DNA from: Cognatiluteimonas telluris
GTDB taxonomy: Bacteria > Pseudomonadota > Gammaproteobacteria > Xanthomonadales > Xanthomonadaceae
Reading direction: 5' to 3'
Assembly (NCBI RefSeq): GCF_011320095.1
Contig: NZ_JAANOY010000002.1
Coordinates: forward strand, 264,968 to 328,967
Length of the DNA: 64,000 nt
In this document: one piece after another, positions 22,415-34,812 of the stretch
How positions within the stretch are numbered: the first letter of the stretch is position 1
Layout of the letters: every line of letters begins with the position of its first letter
Made by a program: the position numbers and the translations under genes
The notes under the pieces: model-generated
The model's database searches: none
What the model saw: only the letters and a program-made list of their open reading frames with translations
What the model was told of the DNA's origin: nothing

Positions 22415-23356
22415 TTACTGGATATCCAGCAACTCGACATCGAACACCAGGGTGGCATTGGGACCGATGGGGCCACCCGGGGTTCCCTTGGCGCCGTAAG
22501 CGAGGGCCCCGGGGATCCAGAAACGATACTTCGAGCCCACCGGCATCAGCGCAACGCCCTCCGTCCAGCCGGGAATCACCTGGTCGAGCCCGAAATCGAC
22601 CGGCTGGCCGCGGTCGTAGGAACTGTCGAACACGGTGCCGTCCAGCAGGGAGCCCCGGTAGTTGACGCGTACATGGTCGGTGACCGCCGGGCGCGGACCC
22701 GATCCCTGCCTCAGGACCATGTACTGCAGGCCCGAAGGCGTGGTGAAGACACCCTTGACCAGCTTGTTCTTCGCCAGGAAGGCAGCGCCTTCGGCCTGGT
22801 TCTTCTGGCCCTCGGCGGCCGCCCTGGCCTGCAGCTTGCCCTGCATGCGCTGGCTGAAAGCCTCCAGCACCGCCTTGGCATCGGCATCGGCAAGCAGCGG
22901 CTGGCCATCCGCCAGGACAGTGCGAACGGCCTGGATCAGCACCGGCAGTTCGATCTCGCCCTTGATCGGTACCAGCGAGGGTCCGACCATCAATCCGCCG
23001 ACGAGCTGGCCGACCTTCGCCTCGTCGACCACGGGTGGAGGCGTCCCCGGAGCACTGCCGGGAGCCGCCTTGCCGTCGCGTGCGGCGACGCGCGCGCGCA
23101 ACGCGGCGTCGGTGGCCTTGGCCTGCGCTTCGGTCAGCGGCGGTGGGTTACCGGCGAACGCGCCCCGGATCGCCTGTTCGAAGGTGGCGATGTCCATGTC
23201 CTGCCCGACCGGCTTGATCGAGTGGCCCACGTCGAGACCGATCGCATAACTGACTTTGTCGCGATCGCTGTCGAGCACGGTCTTCTCCTGGGCCAGGACT
23301 GTCGAAAAAGCGGCAAGGCACAACACCGCGGCCAGGCCGCGCGCGGAAAACTTCAT
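22415..23356 (-). CDS. FKBP-type peptidyl-prolyl isomerase with duplicated N-terminal domain
   Basis: 313 residues with a cleavable signal peptide (MKFSARGLAAVLCLAAF, likely cut after VLA). The C-terminal FKBP domain (about 205-313) closely matches the neighbouring lipoprotein: VNYRGSLLDGTVFDSSYDRG, WTEGVALMPVGSKYRFW, GTPGGPIGPNATLVFDVELL. In front are two FKBP-N-like segments rather than one: the first (about 28-85) begins DKVSYAIGLDVGHSI and ends with an Ala-rich helix, the second (about 105-165) begins KVGQLVGGLMVGPSL and ends in FSQRMQGKLQ. They are joined by a Gly/Pro-rich linker. A periplasmic folding catalyst is inferred. The start has GGAG 7 bases upstream. The tandem arrangement suggests local gene duplication. 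Confidence 0.88.
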   Translation of the reverse strand: MKFSARGLAAVLCLAAFSTVLAQEKTVLDSDRDKVSYAIGLDVGHSIKPVGQDMDIATFEQAIRGAFAGNPPPLTEAQAKATDAALRARVAARDGKAAPGSAPGTPPPVVDEAKVGQLVGGLMVGPSLVPIKGEIELPVLIQAVRTVLADGQPLLADADAKAVLEAFSQRMQGKLQARAAAEGQKNQAEGAAFLAKNKLVKGVFTTPSGLQYMVLRQGSGPRPAVTDHVRVNYRGSLLDGTVFDSSYDRGQPVDFGLDQVIPGWTEGVALMPVGSKYRFWIPGALAYGAKGTPGGPIGPNATLVFDVELLDIQ

Positions 23357-23521
23357 CGTGACACTCCAGTGGTCGCGCCCTGCCGGCGCCAAACCACGCA
23401 TTGTCGCCATCCTCGCCGGGTCGAGCAACGCCGGAACCTTGAATGCCCCCCGATCAAGGCGGTGTCTGCGTGCTGCCCCGCGGGCCCTTCTCACCCCTGC
23501 CATCAGTTGGGGTCGGGACGC

Positions 23522-23562
23522 TTGACCTTACGTGTGGTGGTGTTATAGTTGCATACAACACC
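23522..23562 (+). promoter_or_regulatory. Promoter and YtrA-type operator of the ABC-transporter operon
   Basis: A strong sigma-70 promoter: -35 TTGACC (23522-23527), 16-base spacer, extended -10 TGT-TATAGT (TATAGT at 23544-23549). Overlapping the -10 is the inverted repeat GGTGTT (23539-23544) and AACACC (23557-23562), which reads as GGTG-N16-CACC. My recollection is that this spacing is the motif described for a YtrA repressor in Xanthomonas; the next regulator gene in this operon is of that subfamily, so autorepression is likely. A nested GTTG-N4-CAAC palindrome lies inside. Confidence 0.75.
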
Positions 23563-23587
23563 AGTTACCCCGGGCAGGACACTCGCC

Positions 23588-23857
23588 ATGAACCGCAAGC
23601 TCCAACACTCCATGCTGGCCTTGTCGACCACCTCCGCCGTGTTCGCCGTGCTGCTGCTGGCGGGTGGCCCGACGACGACACTGTCGCAGGCGAGCCACCA
23701 GGCGCTGTCCGCCGATGACGCCGTGATCGGCACGCCGCCCCTGGTCGCCGACCCTGCGCCCGGTCCGGGCCAGCGCCATCACCTGAGGCGCTCGCGCGCG
23801 CTGCTCGCGCTGCCCTACTTCTCATTTGCGCAGGGACTGCGCGGCAACCGGAGCTGA
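23588..23857 (+). CDS. Small hydrophobic-N-terminus protein leading the ytr operon
   Basis: 89 residues of unknown function. Residues 8-27 form a hydrophobic helix ending in LLLAGG that could be a signal peptide or membrane anchor; the rest is short, Pro/Ala-rich and ends in a basic tail (HHLRRSRALLALPYF). The ATG at 23588 follows AGGA; an upstream in-frame ATG at 23549 lies within the promoter and is unlikely. The stop is 3 bases before the regulator gene, so it is clearly part of the same transcript. Possible roles are a small accessory subunit or a leader whose translation sets regulator levels; neither is shown. Confidence 0.6.
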   Translation: MNRKLQHSMLALSTTSAVFAVLLLAGGPTTTLSQASHQALSADDAVIGTPPLVADPAPGPGQRHHLRRSRALLALPYFSFAQGLRGNRS

Positions 23858-23860
23858 CCG

Positions 23861-24223
23861 ATGACCGCAGTCACGTGGAGCGACGGCGCTCCCATCTACC
23901 GCCAGCTCAAGGAGCGCGTCATCGCGATGATGCTCGATGGCGTCCTCAAGCCCGGCGACGCCCTGCCCTCCGTGCGCCAGGTCGCCGCCGAATACCAGCT
24001 CAACCCGATCACCGTCTCGCGCGCCTACCAGGAGCTCGCTGACGAAGCACTTGTCGAAAAACGCAGAGGACTGGGGATGTACGTCACCGAAGAGGCATCA
24101 AGGAAGCTGCTCGCCAGCGAGCGGGAGCGCTTCCTGCGCGAGGAATGGCCGCTGGTCCTGGAGCGCATCCAGCGCCTTGGGCTGTCGGCAACCGACCTGC
24201 TCAAGACCGGGGGTGAGAAGTGA
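23861..24223 (+). CDS. GntR-family transcriptional regulator, YtrA subfamily
   Basis: 120 residues. An N-terminal GntR winged helix (PIYRQLKERVIAMMLDGVL, PSVRQVAAEYQLNPITVSRA) is followed by only a short helical tail of about 45 residues, which is the mark of the YtrA subfamily. Such proteins dimerise through the tail and usually repress the ABC-transporter operon in which they lie. GGAG is 8 bases before the ATG. The gene is 3 bases after the small leading gene and its stop overlaps the GTG of the ATPase gene. The predicted operator is at 23539-23562. Confidence 0.92.
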   Translation: MTAVTWSDGAPIYRQLKERVIAMMLDGVLKPGDALPSVRQVAAEYQLNPITVSRAYQELADEALVEKRRGLGMYVTEEASRKLLASERERFLREEWPLVLERIQRLGLSATDLLKTGGEK

Positions 24224-25101
24224 ATGCCGCCAACCAAGCGACGGCGCCGGTGATCCGCGCCCGGGGCCTGCGCAAGGCTTACAAGAACAAGCTCGCCCTC
24301 GACGGCACCAGCTTCGAGGTCGCGCCCGGTCGCATCCTGGGCCTGATCGGTCCCAACGGCGCTGGCAAGACCACCGCGCTCAAGGCGATCCTGGGGTTGA
24401 TCCCGTTCGAGGGCCAGCTGAGCGTGCTTGGCCGCGACCCGCGCACAGAGCGCGACGAGCTCATGAACGATGTCTGCTTCATCGCCGACGTGGCCGTGCT
24501 GCCGCGCTGGATGCGGGTGCGCGAGGCCATCGAGTTCGTCTCCGGCGTCCATCCGCGCTTCGATCGCGGTCGCTGCGAGCGCTTCCTGCACGGCACCCAG
24601 CTCAAGCCGCAGATGCGGGTGCGCGAAATGTCCAAGGGCATGATCGTGCAATTGCACCTGGCGTTGGTGATGGCGATCGACGCCCGCCTGCTGGTGCTCG
24701 ACGAGCCGACCCTGGGCCTGGACATCCTCTATCGCAAGCAGTTCTACCAGCGCCTGCTGGAAGACTATTTCGACGAGCAGAAGACGATCATCGTCACCAC
24801 CCACCAGGTCGAGGAGATCGAACACATCCTCACCGACGTGATGTTCATCCGCGACGGCCGGATCGTGCTCGATGCGCCGATGGAGGACCTCGGCGATCGC
24901 TACGTCGAAGTGCTGGTCAACGCCGAGCAGCTCAATGCCGCCCGCGCGCTGCAACCGGTCGACGAACGCGCCCTGCCGTTCGGCAAGACGGTGATGCTGT
25001 TCGACGGCGTACCCCAAGCTCAGCTGGCCGCATTGGGTGAAACCCGCACTCCGGGCCTGGCCGACCTGTTCGTCGCCACGATGAAAGGAACCTACGCATG
25101 A
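24220..25101 (+). CDS. ABC transporter ATP-binding protein
   Basis: 293 residues. Walker A GPNGAGKTT is near residues 45-53, Walker B LLVLDEPTLGLD is in the middle, and the signature region reads MSKGMI instead of the canonical LSGGQ, a variant seen in ABC-2-type exporters. The His switch is in IVTTHQVEEIEH. About 90 residues after the ATPase core form an extra C-terminal domain. It starts with GTG, overlapping the regulator stop (GTGA), with GGTGAGAA upstream. It would energise the membrane protein encoded next. Related YtrA-linked systems respond to cell-envelope stress or antimicrobial peptides; substrate here is unknown. Confidence 0.92.
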   Translation: MNAANQATAPVIRARGLRKAYKNKLALDGTSFEVAPGRILGLIGPNGAGKTTALKAILGLIPFEGQLSVLGRDPRTERDELMNDVCFIADVAVLPRWMRVREAIEFVSGVHPRFDRGRCERFLHGTQLKPQMRVREMSKGMIVQLHLALVMAIDARLLVLDEPTLGLDILYRKQFYQRLLEDYFDEQKTIIVTTHQVEEIEHILTDVMFIRDGRIVLDAPMEDLGDRYVEVLVNAEQLNAARALQPVDERALPFGKTVMLFDGVPQAQLAALGETRTPGLADLFVATMKGTYA

Positions 25102-26156
25102 ACGCAATCGCCTCCACCTCAGAGAACCGATCGCAGGCGTCGGTCGCCCCGCCGCACGCCACCCACAAGTTCGCACTGATGCTCAGGCGCGAGTTCTGGG
25201 AGCACAAGGGCGGGTTTTTCTGGGCTCCGATCTGGGCCGGCGGGATTTCGCTGATGCTGACGGCAATGGCCGCCATCACCGGCGAGGTGATGCTCCGCCG
25301 CGCGCACAACCTGGGCGACGTCAATGTCGGCAACAGCCACATGTCGATCAACGGGCTGGACCTGGGCATGCTGACCTCGAAGATGAGCCCCGAGGACATG
25401 CGCCAGATCGGTGGTGCGGTGGATGCCAGCCTCTTGGTCAGTTCGCTGTGGCCCTTCATCGCGATGATGTTCGTGGTGTTCTTCTACTGCCTTGGCGCGC
25501 TCTACGACGAGCGCAAGGACCGCAGCGTGTTGTTCTGGAAGTCGCTGCCGCTGTCCGACCGCGACACCGTCCTGTCCAAGGTGGTGAGCGCCGCGGTCGT
25601 GGCCCCGGCGATCGCCTCGATCGCGGCGCTGCTGACGATGTTCGGCTTCCTACTGCTGTCCAGCGTGATCGTGCTGGTGCATGGCGGCAATCCGGTCCAG
25701 TTGCTCTGGAGCCCGGGCAGTCCGCTGTCGCTCGCCGCGCAATTCATCGCCGCGGTCCCGGTCTACGCCCTGTGGTCGCTGCCGACCGTGGGCTGGCTGC
25801 TGCTGTGCTCGGCCTGGGCGCGCAGCAAGCCGTTCCTGTGGGCGCTGATGATCCCCGCGTTCGCCGGCATCATCGTCAGCTGGTTCGACATCATGAATGT
25901 CTTCAACCTGGAGTCCTCCTGGTTCTGGAAGAACATCGTCGCCCGCATGCTGTTCAGCACGGTGCCCGGCAGCTGGTTCAACGTCGCCCATTTCGGGAAG
26001 ATCGACACCGATGGTCCGCAGGCGATCACCCAGGCGCTGAACCTGCAGTCGATGTACTCGGTGTTGCTGACCCCGCAGCTGTGGATCGGCGTCGCGGCAG
26101 GCGCATTGATGATCTTCGCCGCGATCCGCCTGCGGCGCTGGCGCGACGAAGGCTGA
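25098..26156 (+). CDS. ABC transporter permease
   Basis: 352 residues with about six hydrophobic segments (for example around 45-65, 120-140, 165-195, 220-245, 250-270 and 322-342) and an ABC-2-like layout: a cytoplasmic N-terminus with LMLRREFWEHKGGFFWAPI, then a large external loop after the first helix. It starts with an ATG overlapping the ATPase stop as ATGA, so ATPase and permease are translationally coupled. It is the membrane part of a two-component transporter, probably an exporter. Function is inferred from the gene pair, not from specific residues. Confidence 0.9.
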   Translation: MNAIASTSENRSQASVAPPHATHKFALMLRREFWEHKGGFFWAPIWAGGISLMLTAMAAITGEVMLRRAHNLGDVNVGNSHMSINGLDLGMLTSKMSPEDMRQIGGAVDASLLVSSLWPFIAMMFVVFFYCLGALYDERKDRSVLFWKSLPLSDRDTVLSKVVSAAVVAPAIASIAALLTMFGFLLLSSVIVLVHGGNPVQLLWSPGSPLSLAAQFIAAVPVYALWSLPTVGWLLLCSAWARSKPFLWALMIPAFAGIIVSWFDIMNVFNLESSWFWKNIVARMLFSTVPGSWFNVAHFGKIDTDGPQAITQALNLQSMYSVLLTPQLWIGVAAGALMIFAAIRLRRWRDEG

Positions 26157-26242
26157 GCGGCCCTGGTCCGCCCGGGCCATGCTCCGGGCAGTACGCACGC
26201 CAATCCCGACTCCAACCTCAACCCAAGTGTCACGAGGACCCC

Positions 26243-27061
26243 ATGACCAAGACCTCCACCCTGCTCCTGGCACTGTCCTTCGTTGCCGTGCTGGGCGCCT
26301 GCGATCGCGCACGGGCGCCGACAGCGACGCCGGCCGCGGCGACAACCGGCGGCACCCATCCCGAGACGATGCTCGGTCGCGCGGTCGAGTCCGCGATGAC
26401 CAAGGCCCGGCATGAGTTGGAGACAAGCGACCTGGATCTGGGCGGTGGCTCGGATGTCAGGCTCGGGGCCGGCCACCACTTCCGCATCGGCAGTTCCAGC
26501 GACGGCAGCAGGGCGAAACTCACGCCCCGGGGCGACCTGATCGTGAACGACAAGCCGGTCCCGGTGACGCAGGAGCAGCGGGCCTTGCTGCTCGACTATC
26601 GCCGCGAGGTGATCGGCGTGGCGGAAACCGGAATGGCCATCGGCGTCCAGGGTGCGGATCTCGCGGGCAAGGCCGTGCTCGGCACGATTTCAGGGCTGCT
26701 GCATGGCGATGCGGACGAGACCGGCGACCGCTTCGACGCTGAAGGCGATCGCATCGAAGCCCAGGCCATGCAGATCTGCACCCAGTTACCCGCCATGCTC
26801 GCGACCCAGCAGCGGCTGGCCGCGTCGCTGCCGGCATTCAAGCCGTTTGCCAACATGACCCAGGAGGACATCGACGACTGCAGGAAGGACGGCGCCTCGG
26901 TGACGACGGCCGAGCGCGGCAAGATCCGCGACGAGGTCCGCCAGCAGGTGCGTGAGAACGTCCGCGGCACCATCCGGGATGTCCTGCGCCATCGATCCGG
27001 CGATGAAACCACCGCAGACGACACCGCCACCAGAGACCCGGCGGCGACACCCGCGCACTGA
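26243..27061 (+). CDS. DUF2884 (YggN-like) family lipoprotein
   Basis: 272 residues. The signal peptide MTKTSTLLLALSFVAVLGAC ends in a lipobox VLGAC, so the protein is probably a lipoprotein. The middle portion (ARLTPRGDL-like SRAKLTPRGDLIVNDKPV, then ALLLDYRREVIGVAETG) matches the DUF2884/YggN pattern, and the C-terminus has ICTQLPAMLATQQRLAASLPAFKP followed by a polar tail. GAGGA lies upstream of the ATG. It follows the permease by 86 bases and is likely part of the ytr operon, suggesting an envelope role linked to the transporter. Biochemical function is unknown. Confidence 0.8.
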   Translation: MTKTSTLLLALSFVAVLGACDRARAPTATPAAATTGGTHPETMLGRAVESAMTKARHELETSDLDLGGGSDVRLGAGHHFRIGSSSDGSRAKLTPRGDLIVNDKPVPVTQEQRALLLDYRREVIGVAETGMAIGVQGADLAGKAVLGTISGLLHGDADETGDRFDAEGDRIEAQAMQICTQLPAMLATQQRLAASLPAFKPFANMTQEDIDDCRKDGASVTTAERGKIRDEVRQQVRENVRGTIRDVLRHRSGDETTADDTATRDPAATPAH

Positions 27062-27096
27062 CGCCACCGCCGGGCTACTCCGCGCCGGATTCATCG

Positions 27097-28506
27097 TCAG
27101 TCACCGGATCCAGGCACTGGAGACGCCTCCCCCGTCAACGCCACAGGGTCCAGCAGTCTGCGCAAGTCGTTGTCCGGAAGCCCGCTCATCTCCCTCGCGA
27201 CTTCCAGGATCGGCCGTCGTTCGGCATAGGCGCGCTTGGCGATCGCCGCCGCTTTCTCGTAACCGATGAGTGGATTGAGTGCCGTCACCAGGATCGGATT
27301 GCGATCCAGCGCCGCGGCGACCCGATCCTGGCGGACCTTCAATCCGGCAATCGCCTTGTCGGCCAGCAAGCGCATCGCATTGGACAGCAGCCCGATCGAA
27401 TCCAGCAGATTGCTGGCGATCAACGGCAGCATCACGTTGAGCTGGAAGTTGCCGCTGGCGCCGGCAACGGTAATCGCCGTGTGGTGGCCCATCACCTGCG
27501 CACAGACCATGCACAGCGCTTCAGGAATCACGGGGTTCACCTTGCCGGGCATGATCGAGCTGCCGGGTTGCAACGCGGGCAACTCGATTTCGCCCAGTCC
27601 GGCCAGCGGGCCCGAATTCATCCATCGAAGGTCGTTGCCGATCTTCATCAGCGCCACGGCCAGCGCATTGAGTTGGCCCGACAACTCGACCGCATCATCC
27701 TGCGTCGCCAGGCCCTCGAACTTGTTGTCGGCCGATTCGAACTTCGTCCCCGACAACGACGACAAGGCCTTCGCCATCGCCTTCCCGAAGCGCGGGTCGG
27801 CGTTGATGCCGGTGCCGATCGCGGTGCCGCCGATCGGCAGTCGCCGCAGGCGCTTGAGGCTGTCCTCGATGCGCGCCTGCGCCGACTGCAGCTGCGCGGC
27901 CCACGCACCGAACTCCTGCGCGAAGGTCAACGGCATCGCATCCATCAGGTGGGTGCGGCCAGTCTTGGTGATCCGCTGCAGCGAGCGGGCGCGACGCTCG
28001 ATGGTCGTGCGCAGGTGCTTCAGCGCCGGCAGCAACTGCTCCACCGCCGCCAGCTGCGCGGAGACGCGGATGGCGGTTGGAATCACATCGTTGGAGCTCT
28101 GCCCGAGGTTGACATCGTCATTGGGGTGCACCTTGCTCCGCGCGCGGGACGCCAGTGTCGCGATCACCTCGTTGGCGTTCATGTTGCTTGAGGTGCCCGA
28201 TCCGGTCTGGAACACGTCGATCGGAAACTGCGCGTCGTGTTCGCCGACAGCGACCGCCAGCGCCGCCTTGCCGATCGCGGCCGCCTGCGCCTGCGGCAGC
28301 AATCCGAAACCTGCATTGACCTCGGCCGCCGCGGCCTTGATCAGGCCCAGCGCACGAATGAAGCCGCGCGGCAGCGGGCGCCCGGAAATCGGGAAGTTGT
28401 CGACCGCGCGCTGGGTCTGTGCGCCCCAGAGTGCATCCGCCGGCACCTGCAACTCGCCCATGCTGTCGTGCTCGGTGCGGAAGGTCTTGCGCGCAGCTGT
28501 GGCCAT
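27097..28506 (-). CDS. fumC: Class II fumarate hydratase
   Basis: 469 residues, the usual length for this iron-free, oxygen-stable fumarase, which interconverts fumarate and L-malate in the TCA cycle. Seen are TGSGTSSNMNANEV, GQSSNDVIPTA, the catalytic-His block TGRTHLMDAMPLTF and the superfamily signature GSSIMPGKVNP with the catalytic serine. It is transcribed away from purB, a member of the same superfamily, across a short repeat-containing intergenic region, and converges on the ytr operon. Other TCA genes (sucA, sucB, lpdA) lie 3 kb further on. Confidence 0.95.
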   Translation of the reverse strand: MATAARKTFRTEHDSMGELQVPADALWGAQTQRAVDNFPISGRPLPRGFIRALGLIKAAAAEVNAGFGLLPQAQAAAIGKAALAVAVGEHDAQFPIDVFQTGSGTSSNMNANEVIATLASRARSKVHPNDDVNLGQSSNDVIPTAIRVSAQLAAVEQLLPALKHLRTTIERRARSLQRITKTGRTHLMDAMPLTFAQEFGAWAAQLQSAQARIEDSLKRLRRLPIGGTAIGTGINADPRFGKAMAKALSSLSGTKFESADNKFEGLATQDDAVELSGQLNALAVALMKIGNDLRWMNSGPLAGLGEIELPALQPGSSIMPGKVNPVIPEALCMVCAQVMGHHTAITVAGASGNFQLNVMLPLIASNLLDSIGLLSNAMRLLADKAIAGLKVRQDRVAAALDRNPILVTALNPLIGYEKAAAIAKRAYAERRPILEVAREMSGLPDNDLRRLLDPVALTGEASPVPGSGD

Positions 28507-28525
28507 GATGGGTTCCCGGAAATGA

Positions 28526-30052
<1,527 letters not shown>

Positions 30053-30054
30053 CC

Positions 30055-31263
30055 GTGGCCCGGCGCGCACCGCCGTTCGAGGTCGACGCGGCGTCCTTGC
30101 CGCCGCTGGGCATGCCGCCGGCGCTGTTCCTGCGCGACTACTGGCAGAAGCGTCCGCTGCTGGTCCGCAATGCCTTCGCCGGATTCGTTTCGCCGATCTC
30201 GCCCGAAGACCTCGCAGGCCTCGCCTGCGAAGACGCCGCGTTGTCGCGCATCGTCGCCCACGATCGCGGCGAGGATCGCTGGCTGCTGCGCCACGGGCCG
30301 TTTCCGGAGGCGATGTTCCCGACCCTGCCGCAGCACGACTGGACCCTGCTGGTGCAGGACGTCGACAAATGGGACGCTGATGTCGCCGCGCTGCTGCCGG
30401 CCTTCGACTTCCTGCCGCGCTGGCGGATCGACGACGTGATGGTGTCCTTCGCCGCGCCCGGCGGTTCGGTCGGCGCGCACGTGGACCAGTACGACGTCTT
30501 CCTGCTGCAGGGACAGGGGCGCCGACGCTGGCAGATCGATGCCTCGGCCGCGCTGGGAAAGGGCGAACCGCCGGTGCACTTCCGTCTGGACAGCGAACTG
30601 AAGCTGCTGCAGCGATTCACGCCCACGCACGACTGGATCCTCGAACCCGGCGACATGCTCTACCTGCCGCCGGGCGTGCCGCACCATGGCGTGGCGGAAG
30701 ATGCCTGCCTGACCTTCTCGATCGGCATGCGCGCGCCGGCGGCGTCCGAACTGATCGGCGACTTCGTCGACACGTTGATCGCCGATGCCGACGACACCCA
30801 GCGCTATCACGATCCGGACCTGGCGCCGGCGAGCGACGCCAACGAAATCGATGCCGCGGCGATGCAACGCGTGATTGAAGCGCTGAACGTGTTGCGGATG
30901 AACGATCCCGAGCGCCTGGGCGACTGGTTCGGGCGTTTCATCACCCTGTATCGCAGCGCTGGCGAAGCTGCCGCGTCCGAGCTGCCGCCGCGAATCGAGT
31001 TCGAATGGGCGCTGGCGCATGGCGCGCGCCTGCTGCGCCATCCCTGGACCCGCACCGCCTGGCGCCGCGCCGGCAAGGGCGCACGGCTGTACGTGGCCGG
31101 CCTGGATTTCACCCTGTCCGCACGCGATGCGCGGAAGCTGGCCGCCGCCGACACGATCGATGGCAGGACGTACGCCGCGCTTTCGCAGCGCGCGCGCGAC
31201 GCGGTCTTCGAGCTGCTCGGCGCAGGACACTTCCAGCTGGCCACGCCGGAGGAGGACGCATGA
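30055..31263 (+). CDS. roxA: Ribosomal protein uL16 3-hydroxylase (JmjC/cupin oxygenase)
   Basis: 402 residues, a 2-oxoglutarate/Fe(II) oxygenase of the RoxA (YcfD) type, which in E. coli hydroxylates an arginine of ribosomal protein L16. The metal ligands are visible as His142 and Asp144 in GAHVDQYDVFLLQ and the distal His210 in LPPGVPHHGVA; the C-terminal winged-helix region follows. It starts with GTG, 2 bases after purB, so it is probably in the purB transcript, and its stop overlaps the next gene as ATGA. Confidence 0.9.
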   Translation: MARRAPPFEVDAASLPPLGMPPALFLRDYWQKRPLLVRNAFAGFVSPISPEDLAGLACEDAALSRIVAHDRGEDRWLLRHGPFPEAMFPTLPQHDWTLLVQDVDKWDADVAALLPAFDFLPRWRIDDVMVSFAAPGGSVGAHVDQYDVFLLQGQGRRRWQIDASAALGKGEPPVHFRLDSELKLLQRFTPTHDWILEPGDMLYLPPGVPHHGVAEDACLTFSIGMRAPAASELIGDFVDTLIADADDTQRYHDPDLAPASDANEIDAAAMQRVIEALNVLRMNDPERLGDWFGRFITLYRSAGEAAASELPPRIEFEWALAHGARLLRHPWTRTAWRRAGKGARLYVAGLDFTLSARDARKLAAADTIDGRTYAALSQRARDAVFELLGAGHFQLATPEEDA

Positions 31264-31748
31264 ACACGCTGGCCTTCAGCGCCGTCGAGCATCGCGACGA
31301 TGCCGTCGCGGTCGCGGTGGCGATCATCCTGGCGGCCCGCCGCGGGCTGTGGATCTACAGTCGCGAGCTCGATCCGGGCCTGTTCGATGCACCCGAGGTG
31401 CTGGACGCGCTTCGGCGCTTCGCCACCGCCGGGCGTGGCAATGAAGCGCGGGTGCTGCTGCAGGACGCCGCCACGCCGCAGCGGGCGCACGCGCCGCTGA
31501 TCGCCCTGGCGCAGCGCCTTCCCAGCGTGTTCGCCTTTCGCGAGGTGATCGACCCGGTCGATCGCGCCTATCCGTCGGCCTTCCTCGCCAATGACGGCGG
31601 CGGCTTCTATTTCCGTGGCCTGGGCCATCGCTTCGATGGCGAAGCCGACCTCGACGCCGCCGGCAGGGCCCGGCAACTCCGTGCCGGTTTCGAGCGTGTG
31701 TGGGAACGCTCGCGCCCCGTGACGGAATTCCGCAGCCTGGGCATCTAG
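31260..31748 (+). CDS. Conserved protein of unknown function, coupled to roxA
   Basis: 162 residues. It contains LAARRGLWIYSRELDPGLFD near the N-terminus and RVLLQDAATPQRAHAPL in the middle, a pattern that I associate loosely with the DUF7931 family or a degenerate phospholipase-D-like fold; no catalytic HKD motif is present, so I do not assign an activity. The ATG overlaps the roxA stop (ATGA) and has GGAGGA upstream, so production is tied to the oxygenase. A function related to ribosome modification is possible by association only. Confidence 0.72.
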   Translation: MNTLAFSAVEHRDDAVAVAVAIILAARRGLWIYSRELDPGLFDAPEVLDALRRFATAGRGNEARVLLQDAATPQRAHAPLIALAQRLPSVFAFREVIDPVDRAYPSAFLANDGGGFYFRGLGHRFDGEADLDAAGRARQLRAGFERVWERSRPVTEFRSLGI

Positions 31749-31827
31749 GCCACGCCCGGCACCGCGGATGCGCTACCGCCCCGTAACCCGGCGACTCCCG
31801 CTGGTGCAGTGCGGCAATCCCTGCGGC

Positions 31828-31833
31828 TATAAT
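31828..31833 (+). promoter_or_regulatory. -10 element for the sucA-sucB-lpdA operon
   Basis: A perfect TATAAT about 100 bases upstream of sucA. The -35 region at 17-bp spacing (TGCAGT) is poor, which may mean activator dependence. The leader of about 95 bases contains GC-rich inverted segments (GGGGGGCCGCGGGCC region) but no riboswitch that I recognise. Confidence 0.6.
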
Positions 31834-31934
31834 TCACGGCCCTCTCGCCGGGGGGCCGCGGGCCTGCGCAAAGCCCGTAAAAATCAGTCGCTTGAGCCGT
31901 CTCCACCCTCCCTTTCGAGCTTCCCGACGCCATA

Positions 31935-34766
<2,832 letters not shown>

Positions 34767-34812
34767 GCCTTGCCCCACCCACACCTTCCACGCTCTTTCC
34801 AGGACGCCTGCC

